Part shown: in pieces, positions 15,448 to 24,487 of the stretch
Layout of the letters: every line of letters begins with the position of its first letter
Numbering within the stretch: the stretch's first letter is position 1
Origin: an uncultured Porphyromonadaceae bacterium
Lineage (GTDB): Bacteria; Bacteroidota; Bacteroidia; Bacteroidales; Muribaculaceae
Length of the DNA stretch: 64,000 nucleotides
Direction of reading: 5' to 3'
NCBI GenBank assembly: GCA_947643165.1
Contig: CANRVB010000002.1
Location: 62,001-126,000, forward strand
The notes under the pieces: model-generated
Database searches by the model: none
The model's input: the letters and a program-made list of their open reading frames with translations, nothing else
Told to the model about the DNA's origin: nothing
Position numbers and translations under genes: made by a program

Positions 15448-16693
15448 ATATTACCTCTGGTTTGGTATTCTTTCCCGGCGACGGCTCCACCTCCGGAGCA
15501 TCACCGCATATAAGTCCTAAAAGCATCATCGCTATCTGTCCGCCCGGCTGCACAAGCATAGTGCTGCCCGTACTCTCTATCAGCACGAAGCCTATGCAGA
15601 GCATGCCTGTCGCGAAGCTCATCCGGCCCCGCACACCGCGTATGCGCGTGTATCGCGCCACCCGCCGGTATATGTACACGAAAAATGCCACGAACAGCAC
15701 AACCCCCGCTATCCCGAACTGGGCTAAAAGAGGGTAGTACGCGTCACAGATGAAATCACTGTTCGCCTCCGACAGCCCGTACACCTTGTCGATACCATAC
15801 TCATGGTACAGACTCGAATAAGGCTTCGACGACGCATAGCTCGCAAACGAGGCAAGCCCCGACCCGAACGGTATATGGTCAGCCATTACCTGCGCCCCCG
15901 TTATATAAAGCACCGGACGCGCGAACGATTCTATCACCTCCGGATCAAAACGCTCCGATCCCCCCGTAAGAAAATAATACGAGAATTTGTTCCACCCCAC
16001 AGCCACCGTCGATACCGCAAAAATCAGCAGCACGCACACATGACGGAGAGATAACGACCGCATCATCCCCGGCCGGTAGAAAAACATGAAGAAAACGAAC
16101 AGAACCGCGTAACCGTAAAACTTGCTCCGGCCGCATAACAGCCCCATTATCAGCATGATAACCGAAAACACCAGTATGACCCCTCTCAACCGCACTGTCG
16201 ATCTCGAGCGTAAGTAGCAGAGCACCAGTATACTTACGTATATAAAAGCACCCGCATACGCCGGATGATTCACCACCGGACGCACCGCCGGCATACCCCC
16301 GCACAGCGCTCCAGCACATATCACGCAGTTAGCTACCGCTATGAACATCAGCACTTTACGCTCTGCCGCCGTAAACTCCGGACGTATCACCATGAACGCT
16401 ATGAACGGTACGAACGGCTTGCTCTCGATCACCGCATCCACCATGATCGACCCCACCGTATTGTAGTGCGTAACGGCTATCGAATACACTGTGTATAAGG
16501 TGATTATGCCCATCAGTAGCCACAGCATCCGGTACCTTTTCCACCCCCCGTTGACAATGCAGCCAACCACGATCATACCCGCTAAAACACCCGCCGCAAG
16601 CTCATCTATCACCTTGATATAGAGCACAGAAGGTATCAGTGTGGCGAAACATACGATGAAGCACCACGCGGATATACGTTTCAAACTTATCAT
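15440..16693 (-). CDS. O-antigen polymerase/ligase-like membrane protein
   Basis: 417 residues from the ATG at 16693; a TTG three codons upstream is less likely. About 10-12 hydrophobic segments and a larger periplasmic loop late in the protein (about 260-320, containing FGSGLASFASYASSKPYS and YHEYGIDKVYG), which is the pattern of Wzy/WaaL proteins. They join repeat units or ligate glycans at the periplasmic face. It is first in a two-gene unit with Wzz (8-bp overlap), as expected for a Wzy-dependent system. No Wzx flippase or initiating phosphoglycosyltransferase is in the window. Confidence 0.8.
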   Translation of the reverse strand: MISLKRISAWCFIVCFATLIPSVLYIKVIDELAAGVLAGMIVVGCIVNGGWKRYRMLWLLMGIITLYTVYSIAVTHYNTVGSIMVDAVIESKPFVPFIAFMVIRPEFTAAERKVLMFIAVANCVICAGALCGGMPAVRPVVNHPAYAGAFIYVSILVLCYLRSRSTVRLRGVILVFSVIMLIMGLLCGRSKFYGYAVLFVFFMFFYRPGMMRSLSLRHVCVLLIFAVSTVAVGWNKFSYYFLTGGSERFDPEVIESFARPVLYITGAQVMADHIPFGSGLASFASYASSKPYSSLYHEYGIDKVYGLSEANSDFICDAYYPLLAQFGIAGVVLFVAFFVYIYRRVARYTRIRGVRGRMSFATGMLCIGFVLIESTGSTMLVQPGGQIAMMLLGLICGDAPEVEPSPGKNTKPEVIYG

Positions 16694-16735
16694 AACTGGC
16701 AATGTATCAGCTGGTCACACTCATGATCAGCGTCA

Positions 16736-16743
16736 CAAAGATA
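16736..16743 (-). promoter_or_regulatory. Promoter -7 element for wzy/wzz
   Basis: Minus-strand TATCTTTG, 43 bp upstream of the ATG at 16693. It is arranged back-to-back with the plus-strand TAACTTTG at 16786-16793. Confidence 0.65.
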
Positions 16744-16785
16744 CGAATATTTATCCTAATGAGCATAAATATGACAGAAAGTAAG

Positions 16786-16793
16786 TAACTTTG
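16786..16793 (+). promoter_or_regulatory. Promoter -7 element for the membrane GT2
   Basis: TAACTTTG followed by CGG matches the consensus, 54 bp upstream of the ATG at 16847. The divergent spacing of 42 bp from the wzy promoter means the two polymerase sites would overlap. Confidence 0.65.
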
Positions 16794-16846
16794 CGGATAA
16801 ACGACACCCTTGGTTGTTTTATAGACAGTTATAATACAAAATATAG

Positions 16847-18037
16847 ATGTGGAGCCTTGATTTTTCCCTCATTACATACATCGCAGCAGGAGTCGCACTG
16901 ATTTCTGCACTGATACTGCTGTTTTTTTTCATGCCGATGCTTCGCCGGGTTACCTCACTCGCCCGGCGTCAGACTGATAGTGAACTTTCTGACAATGAGG
17001 TGTTTCCACCTGTCACTGTGATGGTGTATGCACACAACGACGCATGGAATTTGCCAACTTTGATCTCGGATATATATGCGCAGGACTATCCCGGCGAGAT
17101 AGAAGTGGTGGTAGTCAACGATATAGCTGTCGACAACACCGAGGATGTGGTAAGGGAGCTGCAACTTGAGCATCCGTCGCTGTATCTCACGTTCATGCCT
17201 GAACGCTCCCGCAACCTGAGCCGCAAGAAGTTAGCTGTGACATTAGGGCTGAAGGCGGCGCGGCACGATGTGGTTGTGCTGACATGTGGCAACTGCCGTA
17301 TCGACTCGTCCGACTGGCTGCGCCGTATGATGCGGCATATCGTTGAGGGTAAGGATGTTGTGATAGGGTATGCGACTCTGCGCGACAGCGACGGTGAGTA
17401 TGGCGACGGCATTTCAAGCGGTATGCGGAGCTTCGACTCCGTATGGGATGCCATACGATATCTCTCGTCGGCCGTGTCGGGTCATCCTCAACGTGGCAAC
17501 GGAAACAATCTGGTATATCGTAAGCATCTGTTTTTCAGCAACAATGGTTTTGCCAAGTCGCTCAATCTGAATTATGGAGACGATGATATACTTGTGAGCG
17601 AGATAGCCAACGGAAGTAACTGTGCGGTAGAGATTTCGCGTCAGTCGATAGTGGAGGCGCGTGAGACGCGTCCCGGGGTGGTGTATGAGCTTGAAAAGCT
17701 CCGCCATGATTTCACAGCGAGGTATCTGCCTTACCGTCAGCGACTTGCAATGGGCCTTTACTGCACATCGAGCTGGCTCTGGATCGCTGCGCTAATCGTC
17801 ATGGTATCAACGGGTTGGCCCTCGCTGATACCGTTGTGTTTTGCCATAGTGCTGGCAGCAGGGCTGTGGATTCCGCTTATGTTTTCGTGGCGCGGTGTAT
17901 CGCGGGCGCTCATGTCGCCGCATGCCGCTTTTCTTACGCTGCCTTTCCTGATACTCTGGCATCCGTTCTACAATCTGCGTTACCGCATAGCCGGTTACCG
18001 TAACAAGCGTGAGAACTACACCTGGTCGAAGGTGTGA
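16847..18037 (+). CDS. Membrane-anchored GT2-like glycosyltransferase with altered DXD
   Basis: 396 residues. One N-terminal TM (about 9-31), a GT-A domain starting PPVTVMVYAHNDAWNLP (about 53-70), and three C-terminal hydrophobic segments (about 305-375). The first nucleotide-binding Asp is present in VVVNDIAVDNT. The usual TDADC metal-binding motif reads TCGNC at the matching place (VVLTCGNCRIDSSDWL), so both DXD aspartates are missing. A GDDDILVSE stretch stands where the ED base motif is expected. It could be an inactive or altered enzyme of glycan synthesis. Divergent from wzy/wzz. Confidence 0.78.
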   Translation: MWSLDFSLITYIAAGVALISALILLFFFMPMLRRVTSLARRQTDSELSDNEVFPPVTVMVYAHNDAWNLPTLISDIYAQDYPGEIEVVVVNDIAVDNTEDVVRELQLEHPSLYLTFMPERSRNLSRKKLAVTLGLKAARHDVVVLTCGNCRIDSSDWLRRMMRHIVEGKDVVIGYATLRDSDGEYGDGISSGMRSFDSVWDAIRYLSSAVSGHPQRGNGNNLVYRKHLFFSNNGFAKSLNLNYGDDDILVSEIANGSNCAVEISRQSIVEARETRPGVVYELEKLRHDFTARYLPYRQRLAMGLYCTSSWLWIAALIVMVSTGWPSLIPLCFAIVLAAGLWIPLMFSWRGVSRALMSPHAAFLTLPFLILWHPFYNLRYRIAGYRNKRENYTWSKV

Positions 18038-18088
18038 GTCAAGAGTCGGGGAGGAGAGAAAGAGAGGAGGAGAGAGCCGTGACTGTGA

Positions 18089-19330
18089 TCAGTCTTTCTT
18101 GTCCCATACATACAGCCGGTCGGCCGGACGTATTTTCTGTCCTGTCTTGAAGCTTATGCTGTCGCCTTTGAAGGCTTTTGCCACGGGAAGTCCATCCACG
18201 CGTAGCTCGTTGATTGTCATGATTATAGCACCGGTGGTGGGTCCTGTTATGACAATCTCGTCGCCAACAGAGAGCTCGCCGGCCTCCATCAGAAATTCGC
18301 CGACACCGATCTTTGAAAAGTAGCGTATTCCTTTGGCTGCATAACGCTTGGTGCGTGTAGCTGACGATCCGTATTTCTCCGACCATTGGCCGAGGCGTTC
18401 ACCGAGGTAATAACCGTTCCAGAATCCGCGGTTGAATACTTTCTCAAGGCGGCTGTCGAATGATGACAGCAGCTGGGGAGTCGCGGTTCCGTCGCAGACG
18501 GCTTTGAGAGCCTCATCGTAAGCGCGGACTACTGTGTCGACGTATTCGGCGCCACGTGCGCGTCCCTCTATCTTGAAAACACGTACGCCGGCATTGACCA
18601 TTTTATCGATGAACCCGATGGTTTTCAGGTCTTTGGGCGACATGATATATTTGTTTTGGATCTGGAGTTCGTCACCTGTCTCAAGGTCGGTCACTTTGTA
18701 TCCGCGGCGGCAGATCTGGCCGCATGTACCGCGGTTTGCGCTACGGTTCATCTCATGGAGGCTGAGATAGCACTTTCCGCTTACGGCCATGCACAGAGCT
18801 CCATGACAGAACATTTCGATGCGTACGAGTTCGCCTTTAGGGCCACGTATGTCACGGTCTATGATACCTTTGTGGATTTGTGCGACTTTGTCCATGTCAA
18901 GTTCGCGCGCGAGGACTACGACGTCTGCAAAGCGGGCGTAAAAGTCAACAGCCTCTATGTTGCTGAGATTGAGCTGTGTGGAAATATGCACTTCCACGCC
19001 GATGCTACGTGCGTAGGCTATGGCGGCCATGTCGCTGGCGATGATAGCCGAAATTCCTGCGGCTTTGGCCGCATCGATCACCGATCTCATGAGCGGGAGC
19101 TCGGAGTCGTAGACTATAGTGTTGACTGTCAGATATGATTTGGCACCGGCCTCGGAACAGGTCTCAGCTATCTGATAAAGATCGTCGATGGTGAAGTTTG
19201 CGGCCGATCCGGCACGCATATTCAGGCCTTCAACTCCGAAATACACGGCATCGGCACCGGCGTTGATGGCGGCATGGAGCGATTCGTAGCTCCCTACAGG
19301 AGCCATAATCTCAAAATCGGAACGTTTCAT
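18089..19330 (-). CDS. Peptidase U32 family protein (TrhP/YegQ-like)
   Basis: 413 residues. Starts FEIMAPVGSYESLHAAINAGADAVYFG, the standard U32 TIM-barrel opening. The conserved cysteines lie in CHGALCMAVSGKCYLS (about 174-189) and NRGTCGQICRRGY (about 196-208), followed by KIEGRARGAEYV. U32 proteins of this layout act in tRNA U34 5-hydroxylation (TrhP) with a [4Fe-4S] cluster, rather than as proteases. A TAATTTTG element at 19335-19342 is only 5-12 bp from the ATG, so the transcript would be leaderless or nearly so. Confidence 0.85.
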   Translation of the reverse strand: MKRSDFEIMAPVGSYESLHAAINAGADAVYFGVEGLNMRAGSAANFTIDDLYQIAETCSEAGAKSYLTVNTIVYDSELPLMRSVIDAAKAAGISAIIASDMAAIAYARSIGVEVHISTQLNLSNIEAVDFYARFADVVVLARELDMDKVAQIHKGIIDRDIRGPKGELVRIEMFCHGALCMAVSGKCYLSLHEMNRSANRGTCGQICRRGYKVTDLETGDELQIQNKYIMSPKDLKTIGFIDKMVNAGVRVFKIEGRARGAEYVDTVVRAYDEALKAVCDGTATPQLLSSFDSRLEKVFNRGFWNGYYLGERLGQWSEKYGSSATRTKRYAAKGIRYFSKIGVGEFLMEAGELSVGDEIVITGPTTGAIIMTINELRVDGLPVAKAFKGDSISFKTGQKIRPADRLYVWDKKD

Positions 19331-19334
19331 GTGG

Positions 19335-19342
19335 CAAAATTA
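19335..19342 (-). promoter_or_regulatory. Promoter -7 element almost abutting the U32 start
   Basis: Minus-strand TAATTTTG ends 4 bp before the ATG at 19330. With the usual 4-7 nt from element to transcription start, the mRNA would begin at or next to the start codon. Confidence 0.5.
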
Positions 19343-19473
19343 CAAAAAAATAGTGATAAGACAGTTGTTGATCAAGATAAGGGTGGTGATGTCGGATTTT
19401 CAGATTGCGGAGACGGTTAAGTTAATATTTTTTATGTTTTGCAGCATATTGTCAGGAAAAATGGCTTAAATCA

Positions 19474-19505
19474 TTTGGAAACGGTGATAAAAAGATGTAT
19501 ATTCG
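19474..19505 (+). promoter_or_regulatory. Promoter of the glycogen operon
   Basis: TTTGG at 19474-19478 and TATATTCG at 19498-19505 (one change from TAnnTTTG) are 19 bp apart, the expected spacing. It lies 135 bp upstream of the debranching gene. The remainder of the 309-bp gap 19331-19639 is AT-rich with no other recognised feature. Confidence 0.5.
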
Positions 19506-19639
19506 CAGCATAGATATCTTACCATATCGTAACAGGTCATCGACCGCCGTTTTTTCAGACTGATCCAAGCGGCGTCCTTGTCCGTTTATTTTGCATAGAA
19601 TATAGAATAAGGAAAACAATAACAATATATCGTCCACGC

Positions 19640-21583
19640 ATGAGTTACCTTAAATTTGATAAAAATCTCATGATTAACCTGGAGCAATCGTTGTCAAAGG
19701 AAATGCTCCGCACCAATCAGTCCGGTGCCTATCACTGTACGACGGTGGTAGACTGCAATACCCGCAAGCAGCACGGACTTCTGGTGATTCCAATCCCTGA
19801 ATTTGACAATGCGCCACATGTCCTGCTGTCGGCAATGGATGTCACAGTAGTTCAGCACGATGCTCCGTTCAATCTGGGCCTTCACCGCTATCAGGGCGGT
19901 GTGTATAGCCCCAACGGTCATAAATATATCCGTGAGTTTGACTGTGAGAGTGTGCCGAGGACAACATATCGAGTTGGTGGTGTCATATTGACGAAGGAGA
20001 AGATGTTTATCTCTCATGAGAACCGTCTGTTGATACGCTATACTCTTGTTGACGCCCATTCGGCCACGACATTGCGTTTCAAGCCTATGCTTGCCTTCAG
20101 AGAGGCCAATGCGCTATGTCTTGCAAATGATCAGCTCAATGCCGAATGCCCTGATACGGCTAATGGCGTGAGCTGTTGTCTGTATCCGGGCTATCCTACT
20201 CTGTTCATGCAGTTCAGCCGCAAACCGGATTGGAAATATGATCCGAACTGGTACAAGGGCTTTGAATATGTGAAGGATATGGAGCGCGGTGTCCCATACG
20301 TGGAGGATCTGTGGGTTCCGGGAACTTTTGAGATACCTATCAAGAAGGGTGAATCGATCATCTTCTCCGCCGGTCTGAGCGAGGTTTCGCCCCGTTCGCT
20401 GGCCAAGATGTGGGAGAATGAGATAGCGTCGCGCACATGTCGCACGAGTTTTTTCAACTGTCTGAAGAATGCGGCCAAGCAGTGCTATCTGAAGGAGCCT
20501 TCGGGCGAATATATAATATCGAGCTATCCCTGGGGTAAGGTGCGTGCCCGCGATACATTCATGGCATTGCCCGGCAGTACTATCTCAATAGGCCACCGCA
20601 AGGACTTTGAGGATATAATGGGCTCAGCCGAGACGGCTCTGCGCAATTATATGGACAAGGGTGAGCTTGACAAGCGCATCCATGGCATAGACTTGCCTGA
20701 TGTCGGACTATGGGCCGTGTGGGCACTGCAGCAGTATGCCAAGTCGTATGGCCAAGAAGATGCCCGCAAGAATTACCTGCCTCTGATATCAGAAATAATC
20801 GATTATTATCTTGACAACCGTCATCCAAACATACGTGTAGAGGATAACGGATTGGTATATACTGTCGGAACAAGTACTCCGGCATCGTGGATGAACGCGA
20901 CGCTCAACGGACATCCGGTAGTACCGCGCACGGGCTATCTGGTAGAGTTCAACGCGATGTGGTATAACGCTCTGATGTTTGCTTCGGCTCTGGCCGAGGA
21001 TGTTCCTGAATATGGGTCAGCATCGCAGCGTTGGAAATCGACAGCCGAGAAGCTGAAGCCGGTGTTTGTGGATACGTTCCTCAATGACTACGGTTATCTG
21101 TATGATTATGTCAACGGTACGTATGCAGATCCGTCGGTAAGGCCCAATATGGCTATAGCTATAGGTCTTGACTATTCACCGCTTGATCGCCGTCAGCGCA
21201 AGTCAGTGCTTGACGTTGTGACGAGAGAGCTTCTGACTCCGAAGGGACTGAGAACGCTGTCGCCAAAGAGCTTCGGTTACCGTCCTTTCTATCTCGGTTC
21301 GCCGGAAGATCGTGAGATGGCACTTCACAACGGTCCGTCGCGTCCATGGCTGTTCGGTTTCTATGCGGACGCATACCTGAGAGTGTTCGGCCATAGTGGC
21401 GTTGGCTATATAGACAGGATGCTCATAGGCTACGAGGATGAGATGACCCAGGGCTGTGTAGGATCACTGTCGCAGCTATATGACGGTAATCCGCCTTTCA
21501 CCGGGCGCGGAGCCATAAGCCATGCGGTTAATGTAGCAGAAATACTGCGGACATTGACGACGCTCAAGAAATTCAATATGTAA
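19640..21583 (+). CDS. Glycogen debranching enzyme (amylo-alpha-1,6-glucosidase type)
   Basis: 647 residues. The N-terminal beta-rich part (about 1-270) is of the archaeal/bacterial GDE_N type (GAYHCTTVVDCNTRKQHGLLV, HRYQGGVYSPNGHKYI). It is followed by an (alpha/alpha)6-barrel with SYPWGKVRARDTFMALPG (about 293-310) and the late NGPSRPWLFGFYADAYL. It hydrolyses alpha-1,6 branches in glycogen. It forms an operon with the glycosyltransferase 20 bp downstream and the GH57 gene after that, an arrangement known in Bacteroides for cytosolic glycogen turnover. Confidence 0.9.
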   Translation: MSYLKFDKNLMINLEQSLSKEMLRTNQSGAYHCTTVVDCNTRKQHGLLVIPIPEFDNAPHVLLSAMDVTVVQHDAPFNLGLHRYQGGVYSPNGHKYIREFDCESVPRTTYRVGGVILTKEKMFISHENRLLIRYTLVDAHSATTLRFKPMLAFREANALCLANDQLNAECPDTANGVSCCLYPGYPTLFMQFSRKPDWKYDPNWYKGFEYVKDMERGVPYVEDLWVPGTFEIPIKKGESIIFSAGLSEVSPRSLAKMWENEIASRTCRTSFFNCLKNAAKQCYLKEPSGEYIISSYPWGKVRARDTFMALPGSTISIGHRKDFEDIMGSAETALRNYMDKGELDKRIHGIDLPDVGLWAVWALQQYAKSYGQEDARKNYLPLISEIIDYYLDNRHPNIRVEDNGLVYTVGTSTPASWMNATLNGHPVVPRTGYLVEFNAMWYNALMFASALAEDVPEYGSASQRWKSTAEKLKPVFVDTFLNDYGYLYDYVNGTYADPSVRPNMAIAIGLDYSPLDRRQRKSVLDVVTRELLTPKGLRTLSPKSFGYRPFYLGSPEDREMALHNGPSRPWLFGFYADAYLRVFGHSGVGYIDRMLIGYEDEMTQGCVGSLSQLYDGNPPFTGRGAISHAVNVAEILRTLTTLKKFNM

Positions 21584-21603
21584 ACGAATCCCTCGCTCAT
21601 ATC

Positions 21604-22866
21604 ATGAAAGCATTAATGTTCGGGTGGGAATTTCCACCTCATATCCTCGGCGGTCTTGGAACAGCCAGCTATGGCCTGACTAAGGGCATGTGGGAGTGTG
21701 GCGATATGGATATAACCTTCGTCATACCCAAGCCTTTCGGCGACGAGGATCGCTCGTTCGCACATATCATAGGTGCCTCACAGGTGCCTGTAGTGTGGCG
21801 GGATCCCTCGCGTGAGTATGTAGAGAAGCGGATCGGCAATGTCATGAATCCAGACCTTTACTTCAAGCTCAGAGATCATATATATGCCGATTTCAACTAC
21901 ATGCATACCAACGATCTGGGATGTATAGAATTCAGCGGTCGTTATCCTGACAACCTGCTTGAAGAGATCAACAACTACAGTATCTGTGCGGGTGTGATAG
22001 CCAGAACCGTAGATTTTGACATAATCCACAGTCATGACTGGCTGACTTATCCAGCCGGTATCCATGCCAAGCAGGTGACAGGCAAGCCTCTGGTGATACA
22101 TGTGCATGCTACGGATTTCGACCGTTCGCGCGGTAATGTGAATCCGACCGTGTTCGGTATAGAGAAGGACGGTATGGATCATGCCGACCATATAATGACG
22201 GTGAGCGATCTTACACGCCGCACGGTCATCGAGAAGTATGGTCAGGATCCGGCGAAGGTCACTACGGTGCATAATGCCGTGACACCTCTGAGTCCGGAGC
22301 TTCTGGCTGTGAATCCCCCGAAGCCAAAGGAGAAGGTAGTGACTTTCCTTGGCCGTATAACGATGCAGAAAGGTCCGGAATACTTTGTGGAGGCGGCAGC
22401 CAAGGTTCTGAAGAACAATCACAATATACGTTTCGTGATGGCCGGCAGCGGTGACATGATGGACAAGATGATCAATCTGGCAGCGGAGCGCGGTATTGCA
22501 GACCGATTCCACTTCCCCGGCTTCCAAAAGGGCAAGCAGGTGTATGAGATGCTCAAGGCAAGCGATGTGTATGTGATGCCGAGTGTCAGCGAGCCTTTCG
22601 GTATCTCGCCTCTCGAGGCCATGCAGATGGGAGTTCCGTCGATCATATCAAAGCAGAGCGGTTGTGCCGAGATTCTCAACAATGTGATCAAGACCGACTA
22701 TTGGGATATCGACGCCATGGCTGATGCCATCAACTCGATAGTGACTTATCCGGCTATGTACAATCAACTGCGTGAGGATGGTCTGGATGAAGTGAATCAG
22801 ATCACATGGGACAAGGCAGGCCGGAAGGTGATCAATATATATAATAAGGTTCTTGGCCGCGAATAA
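21604..22866 (+). CDS. GT4 glycogen/starch-synthase-like glycosyltransferase
   Basis: 420 residues. Starts MKALMFGWEFPPHILGGLG, the glycogen-synthase-like loop (GGLG) that binds the nucleotide sugar. It has HSHDWLTYPAG (about 143-153), FLGRITMQKGPEYFVEAA (about 248-265) and the E-x7-E in EPFGISPLEAMQMG. Likely extends alpha-glucan from ADP- or UDP-glucose. It sits between debranching enzyme and GH57, which supports a glycogen role rather than cell-surface glycan synthesis. Gap to the next gene is 38 bp. Confidence 0.88.
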   Translation: MKALMFGWEFPPHILGGLGTASYGLTKGMWECGDMDITFVIPKPFGDEDRSFAHIIGASQVPVVWRDPSREYVEKRIGNVMNPDLYFKLRDHIYADFNYMHTNDLGCIEFSGRYPDNLLEEINNYSICAGVIARTVDFDIIHSHDWLTYPAGIHAKQVTGKPLVIHVHATDFDRSRGNVNPTVFGIEKDGMDHADHIMTVSDLTRRTVIEKYGQDPAKVTTVHNAVTPLSPELLAVNPPKPKEKVVTFLGRITMQKGPEYFVEAAAKVLKNNHNIRFVMAGSGDMMDKMINLAAERGIADRFHFPGFQKGKQVYEMLKASDVYVMPSVSEPFGISPLEAMQMGVPSIISKQSGCAEILNNVIKTDYWDIDAMADAINSIVTYPAMYNQLREDGLDEVNQITWDKAGRKVINIYNKVLGRE

Positions 22867-22904
22867 GTATTAACCAAAAGATAAATCAATATCCCCGACA
22901 ATAT

Positions 22905-24338
22905 ATGAAGGCAATCTGTTTTTATTTCCAGATTCATCAGCCGTTCCGCCTGAAGCGCTACCGTTTCTTTGACATAGGCAACGACCATTACTACTATGAT
23001 GATTTCGCCAACGATGACATAGTAACCCGAATAGCTCACAACAGCTATATTCCGGCAGCTGAGAGTCTGCTGCGTATGATAGAGCAGAGCGAGGGCCAGT
23101 TCCGTTGCGCTCTGTCGATCACAGGCATCGCTCTTGAGCAGTGCGAGCAGTATGTTCCGGAGTTCATAGATCTTCTGAAGAAACTCGCAGCCACGGGCAA
23201 GGTTGAATTCCTGGCCGAGACATACGCGCACTCTCTGGCATCGCTTACGGATCCGGAGGAGTTCGCTATGCAGGTGAAGGCACACGACGAGAAGATATAT
23301 CAGCTGTTCGGCCAGCATCCGAAGGTGTTGCGTAACACTGAGCTGATATACTGCGACGAGCTCGCTCCTCAGATTCTCGGTATGGGCTACAAGGGCGTTA
23401 TAACCGAGGGTGCAAAGCATATACTCGGCTGGAAGTCGCCGAACTATGTCTATAGTGCAGCCGGAGCTCCCAAGCTCAAGCTTCTTCTTAAGAACTCAAA
23501 ACTGAGTGATGATATATCTTTCCGTTTCAGCAATCCTGATTGGGACGCATATCCTCTGACAGCCGACAAGTATATAGACTGGATCGCATCGACACCAGCG
23601 GAGGAGCAGATTGTGAATCTGTTCATGAATCTGGAAACATTCGGCGAACTACAGCACCGCGATACCGGCATATTCCAGTTCCTGGAGGCTCTTCCCCGAT
23701 TCGCACGTGAGCGTGGCATAGAGTTTATCACTCCTACGGAGGCTGTGTCAAAACTCAAGCCTGTGGGTGAGCTTACAGTTGTGCATCCCATATCGTGGGC
23801 TGATGAGGCACGCGATACGTCGGCATGGCTGGGCAACAAGCTTCAGCGCGAGGCTTTCGACAAGCTATACAGTGTGTCGGAGCGTGTGCGTCTTTGCGAT
23901 GACCGTCGTCTGAAACAGGACTGGAACTATCTGCAGGCGAGTGACCATCTGTTCTATATGTCGACAAAGCATATGGCCGATGGGGATGTGCATTCACACT
24001 TCTCGCCGTATGAAACGCCGTTCCAGGCTTTTACAAATTACATGAATGTTTTGTCCGACTTCATAGTACGTGTCGAAGAACAGTATCCTCTCTCCATCGA
24101 GAACGAGGAACTCAATTCTCTGCTCACTACAATCCGAAATCAGGCTACCGAGATCGAGACTCTCAATAAGGAGGTGGCTTCAATGCGTCAGAACATAGAG
24201 CACTATAACGAGGAGCACCGTCTGCGCGAAAAGAAAGCTCAGGAGGCCAAGGCCGAGGCTGAACCCAAGAAGGCAAAAGCTCCGAGAAAGTGCGCTACCC
24301 GTAAGGCAGCCAAAAAGGAGGAACCCAAGGCTGAGTGA
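22905..24338 (+). CDS. GH57 alpha-amylase/glucanotransferase with coiled-coil and basic tail
   Basis: 477 residues. GH57 motifs visible: YFQIHQPFRLKRYRFFD at the N-terminus (HQP), the nucleophile region EFLAETYAHSLASL (about 105-118), and NLETFGELQHRDTGIFQFLEAL (about 243-264). Residues about 405-445 form a coiled coil. The last ~35 residues are a Lys/Ala/Glu-rich low-complexity tail (KAKAPRKCATRKAAKKEEPK). Acts on alpha-glucans, closing the three-gene glycogen operon. A hairpin terminator follows at 24410. Confidence 0.9.
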   Translation: MKAICFYFQIHQPFRLKRYRFFDIGNDHYYYDDFANDDIVTRIAHNSYIPAAESLLRMIEQSEGQFRCALSITGIALEQCEQYVPEFIDLLKKLAATGKVEFLAETYAHSLASLTDPEEFAMQVKAHDEKIYQLFGQHPKVLRNTELIYCDELAPQILGMGYKGVITEGAKHILGWKSPNYVYSAAGAPKLKLLLKNSKLSDDISFRFSNPDWDAYPLTADKYIDWIASTPAEEQIVNLFMNLETFGELQHRDTGIFQFLEALPRFARERGIEFITPTEAVSKLKPVGELTVVHPISWADEARDTSAWLGNKLQREAFDKLYSVSERVRLCDDRRLKQDWNYLQASDHLFYMSTKHMADGDVHSHFSPYETPFQAFTNYMNVLSDFIVRVEEQYPLSIENEELNSLLTTIRNQATEIETLNKEVASMRQNIEHYNEEHRLREKKAQEAKAEAEPKKAKAPRKCATRKAAKKEEPKAE

Positions 24339-24409
24339 GAATGACGCTCACGATTATCTGGCAATAAGGATAATCCAGTAAAAAACATAAAATACAGTTC
24401 AAGAGAAGA

Positions 24410-24434
24410 TGCACGGTCCAAGCGGGCCGTGCAT
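24410..24434. terminator. Hairpin terminator between glycogen operon and MATE gene
   Basis: ATGCACGG (24410-24417) pairs with CCGTGCAT (24427-24434) and is followed by CTTTGCATT. It lies between convergent genes and can serve both. Confidence 0.6.
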
Positions 24435-24487
24435 CTTTGCATTATACCGGATTATGAAATGGCGCCTAATTTGCGAGTGCAAGTGGT

